A stretch of DNA of 64,000 bases from contig CAZVZK010000001.1 of NCBI GenBank assembly GCA_964630925.1, forward strand, positions 124,001 through 188,000, given 5' to 3'. Position 1 is the stretch's first letter, and each line of letters opens with the position of its first letter. Shown here in pieces: positions 61,508 to 64,000 of this stretch. The notes beneath the pieces were generated by a model that saw only the letters and a program-made list of their open reading frames with translations, had not been told where the DNA came from and made no database searches. The translations under genes and the position numbers were made by a program. Origin of the DNA: RGDT01 sp964630925 (GTDB lineage: Bacteria; Planctomycetota; Planctomycetia; Gemmatales; Gemmataceae).

Positions 61508-61550
61508 TTGCATTGCATTTCACCCCCCCAGGCAACCCCCTGCAATGCAA
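61508..61550. repeat. TTGCATTGCA inverted repeat
   Basis: TTGCATTGCA (61508-61517) pairs with TGCAATGCAA (61541-61550). A related TGCAATGCAATGCAATGG occurs near 26311-26327. It lies in the gap between the ligase and the asparagine-synthase-like gene; the gap has no other clear feature. Confidence 0.55.
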
Positions 61551-61646
61551 ATTCACTGCGAGATTTGCAGTTCAGGGCCAGTGGTCAGGCCGCCGACACC
61601 CGCGCCCTGTCCGCAAACCCCGTCTGCTTTTGTCTAACTCCGAAGA

Positions 61647-63506
61647 TCACACCACCACGCCCGCCACGCCGCGTACCGCCGGCTCCGAGCCGACCTTCAC
61701 CGCCCGCCGCGACGGCGTCGGCCCCTGAGGCATCGGCAGGCTGCGCTCCACGAACAACCGGTGCCACTGGTCGTAGCACACCAGCGAGTACAGCAGGCAC
61801 GTCGGCCGCTCCCGCTCGCGCCGCAGCACCGCCGGCGGCATGAAGCCGTAATCCGCCACCCGCGACACCAGCGGCGCGAGCTGCCCGCCGGGCGCGAGCC
61901 ACTCGAACAGCGGCTGCGCGAACCCCAGCTTCACCCGCGTCGCCAACTCGCCCGGGGCGCGCCGCGCCAGCGCCCGCTTGAGCAGGTCCTTCGGCCTGCG
62001 GAAGCGGTACCGCACCGAGCCCGGAAGCGAGAACGCCAGCGTCAGCATCCGCGAGTCGAGGAATGGGCAGTGCAGGTCCACCCCGTGCCGCTGGAACAGT
62101 GTCGCCCACAGCCCCGCCGTGTCGATCGCCTCGTTCAGGAAGCCGACCGCGTGCAGCCGCGCCATCGGGTCGGCCGGCACCTGGTAGGTGTCCATCAGCG
62201 CCCGCCGCCGCGCGAACGCCGCCTCGGCCGCATCGCGCCCGAAGCACTCCACGGCCCCCGTGAGGTCCGTGAAGACCGCCGCGTGATTGACCGGGTGCGC
62301 GAGCGACGCGAAGTCGTCGCGCCGCCCCGCGAGGCGGAACGCCCCGGCGAGGTTGTTCATCCCGAGCAGGCCGCACGCCGACGCCGCCAGCGACCGCAGC
62401 CCCGGCACCGGCAGCCACGTCTCCAGGAAGCCGGCGTTGTGCAGCTTGTTGGCCAGCCCCAGGCCGAAGAGGCTGTCCGCCCCCTCGCCGCACAGCCCCG
62501 CCTTGACCCCGTCGGCCGCCATGCGCCGGGCCAGGTGCCCGAAGTACGCCCCCTGGACGTGGTTGATCGGCTCCGCCGTCGTCGCCAGAGCGTCGACGAG
62601 GTAGTCCTTGTACGGCCCGTCCGCCGGCGCCAGGACGTGCCGCGTGCCGATGCCCTGGCTGGCGGTGACCGCGTAATCCGTGTCGATCCACGTCATCGGG
62701 TGATCGACGCTGATGGAGTAGCTGTCCGGCAGCCCCTCGCCGCGATGCACCTCCTGGTTGTACACCGCCTGGATGTACGAGCTATCGACGCCGCCCGAGA
62801 GCAGGTTGGCCGGCGCGCCACGCAACGCCGCCTGGTCGCGCAGGATCGCCGTCATGACGGCGTCCGTCGCCTCGACGGCCTCCTTCTCACGCACCGGCGG
62901 CCCGTACAGGTCCGCGAACGTGTGCCGCTGCCGCCGGACGACGGCGCGGTGCCGGTCCCAGGACACCTCCTCGCCGGGCATCAGCCGGTACAGCCCCTCG
63001 AAGAGCGTCTCGCGGCCCGGCACGCAGCGGAACAGGAAGAAGTCCGGCAGCACGGCGCGGTTGGGCACCGCCTCCGTCTTCGACACCGCCAGCAGCTCGG
63101 CGAGGTTGCCGGCGAACAGGAGGCCGTCCCCCGTGGCCCGGTAGTAGGTGCTGCCGGTGCCGACGAGGTTGCGGTACAGGATGACGCGCTCGTCGCGGGA
63201 GTCGAGCAACGCGGCCGTGAAGCTGCCCTCCAGCCCCTCGACGCACAGGTCCCCCGTCAGCCGGTACTTGCGGCGGATCTCCTGCGCCACCTGTCCGAGG
63301 TCGAGCCCGACGCCGCCCCCCGCGGGCCGGGCGTAGCCGCGCAACAGGAGCGCGAGGCCGTCCCACGTAAACAGGCGCGAGCAGGACGAGCCGCGCGCGA
63401 ACAGCTCGGTATGGGCTCCGATCCAGCCCCACTGCTCACGTACGTCGGACGGCGTCGGCCCGTCGCCGCGCTTCCAGATGCCGCCCAGGCAGTTCAGATG
63501 TGTCAT
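61647..63506 (-). CDS. Asparagine-synthase-like protein
   Basis: A 619-residue protein with the class II glutaminase-like N-domain (residues 1-190) and an ATP-pyrophosphatase domain with the PP-loop LLSGGVDSSYIQAVY. The usual N-terminal Cys (M-C-G) is not next to the start: the protein begins MTHLNCLGGIWKRGD, so Cys6 is the only candidate and would need processing. Such proteins often act as ammonia-independent amide ligases in natural-product or glycan pathways. A GGGAGGTGA site precedes the ATG and overlaps the stop region of the flippase gene. Confidence 0.9.
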   Translation of the reverse strand: MTHLNCLGGIWKRGDGPTPSDVREQWGWIGAHTELFARGSSCSRLFTWDGLALLLRGYARPAGGGVGLDLGQVAQEIRRKYRLTGDLCVEGLEGSFTAALLDSRDERVILYRNLVGTGSTYYRATGDGLLFAGNLAELLAVSKTEAVPNRAVLPDFFLFRCVPGRETLFEGLYRLMPGEEVSWDRHRAVVRRQRHTFADLYGPPVREKEAVEATDAVMTAILRDQAALRGAPANLLSGGVDSSYIQAVYNQEVHRGEGLPDSYSISVDHPMTWIDTDYAVTASQGIGTRHVLAPADGPYKDYLVDALATTAEPINHVQGAYFGHLARRMAADGVKAGLCGEGADSLFGLGLANKLHNAGFLETWLPVPGLRSLAASACGLLGMNNLAGAFRLAGRRDDFASLAHPVNHAAVFTDLTGAVECFGRDAAEAAFARRRALMDTYQVPADPMARLHAVGFLNEAIDTAGLWATLFQRHGVDLHCPFLDSRMLTLAFSLPGSVRYRFRRPKDLLKRALARRAPGELATRVKLGFAQPLFEWLAPGGQLAPLVSRVADYGFMPPAVLRRERERPTCLLYSLVCYDQWHRLFVERSLPMPQGPTPSRRAVKVGSEPAVRGVAGVVV

Positions 63507-63512
63507 GGCGCG

Positions 63513-64000
63513 TCACCTCCCTGTGATGCCTGCGGGGCTGATGGGCCGCACGAGGCCCATTCGGCCCAGGAACGACCGGGCCAGCGCCCACTCCTCCTCG
63601 TCGCCCAGGGCCGCCATCATGAGCAAAGGGGCCGCGGCGCACAATGCCACCTTGCCAAAAAGCCCCCACGGCTGCACCACGCCCATGGCCCACAGGCCGG
63701 CCGTCACCCCGGCCAGCGCCAGGAGCCGGCCCCACTCGTAGCGCACCCGGAACAGCCGCTGGCTGACACCGAATGTCGCCGCCGCGAGGAACGCGAACCC
63801 GCCCACGGTCGCCAGGGCCGCCCCCGTCGCCCCGAAATCCGGGATGAGCAGCGCGTACAGCGCCACCATGACCGCCGTCGCCGCCGCCGTCACCTCCAGC
63901 TTCAACCCGGTCCGCCTGCGGATGTAGATCCCCGCGTCGAACAGCGTCGCAGCCGCCTGCAATACGCACGCGATCACCACGAACGGGACGATGAGCGCCG
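63513..64000 (-). CDS. Flippase-like polysaccharide export protein, partial
   Basis: Only the C-terminal 160 or so residues lie in the window; the frame stays open to the edge. It has at least four membrane helices (AAATAVMVALYALLIPDFGA, TGAALATVGGFAFLAAATFG, LLALAGVTAGLWAMGV, KVALCAAAPLLMMAAL). The spacing and the motif GATGAALAT match the C-terminal half of Wzx-like oligosaccharide flippases. It precedes the asparagine-synthase-like gene by 6 bases, suggesting one operon for a surface glycan or related compound. Confidence 0.75.
   Translation of the reverse strand, partial: ALIVPFVVIACVLQAAATLFDAGIYIRRRTGLKLEVTAAATAVMVALYALLIPDFGATGAALATVGGFAFLAAATFGVSQRLFRVRYEWGRLLALAGVTAGLWAMGVVQPWGLFGKVALCAAAPLLMMAALGDEEEWALARSFLGRMGLVRPISPAGITGR

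Overview
This window is dense, very GC-rich chromosomal DNA with short intergenic gaps and genes on both strands. It points to a planctomycete of the Gemmataceae type. The evidence is a run of TIGR02996 'repeat-companion' proteins with leucine-rich repeats, two DUF1501 Tat-exported proteins, a DUF1559 pseudopilin-like protein with the prepilin cleavage motif and the HTGG...ADGS tail motif, PQQ/WD40/NHL-type propellers, a Uma2-family protein, an ECF sigma factor followed by a giant zinc-finger/alpha-2-macroglobulin fusion, and several export-tagged proteins of unknown function. The genus is inferred from gene content only. No rRNA, tRNA, CRISPR array or complete insertion sequence was recognised.

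Layout. 1-9.2 kb: 3' part of lnt (apolipoprotein N-acyltransferase), an alpha/beta hydrolase, a small basic protein, then an ECF sigma factor and a 1,900-residue membrane protein that joins an anti-sigma zinc finger to an alpha-2-macroglobulin. 9.2-18.4 kb: Uma2 protein, class V aminotransferase, a cysH-Rrf2 sulfur-assimilation pair, a lipoprotein, a DUF1559/WD40 pair, a phytanoyl-CoA-dioxygenase-like enzyme and a DUF883-like membrane protein. 18.5-31.8 kb: a lipoprotein, a TIGR02996-LRR protein, topoisomerase IB, two DUF1501 operons, a metallophosphoesterase, orphan proteins and a BON-domain protein. 31.9-37.6 kb: an Lhr-type helicase coupled to PdeM, an ATPase-PilZ-PilZ regulator and a Nif3-like protein. 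37.8-44.8 kb: an NHL/PQQ-sugar-dehydrogenase fusion and four tandem TIGR02996 paralogues. 44.9-53.7 kb: purK, assorted envelope and hypothetical proteins including two alpha/beta-hydrolase folds without the nucleophile serine, a double GNAT and rsmH. 53.8-64 kb: an MFS transporter, a str-type operon (rpsL, a Cys-rich ORF, rpsG, fusA, an M50 protease), and a surface-glycan-like group (CapK-type ligase, asparagine-synthase-like protein, the 3' part of a flippase).

How genes work together. Likely functional units are: the ECF factor with its membrane anti-sigma/A2M; APS reductase with an Rrf2 regulator; Lhr helicase with PdeM phosphoesterase (overlapping ATGA); the ribosomal str operon, in which fusA overlaps a site-2-protease-like gene; and the ligase/amidotransferase/flippase set at the right edge. 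Several gene-free gaps hold long inverted repeats (37.6 kb, 58.6 kb, 24.9 kb and 32.6 kb) that look like small non-autonomous or REP/MITE-like elements.

Limits. Family assignments rest on motifs read by eye; no searches were run. Starts were chosen by Shine-Dalgarno match, signal peptide and family N-terminus.
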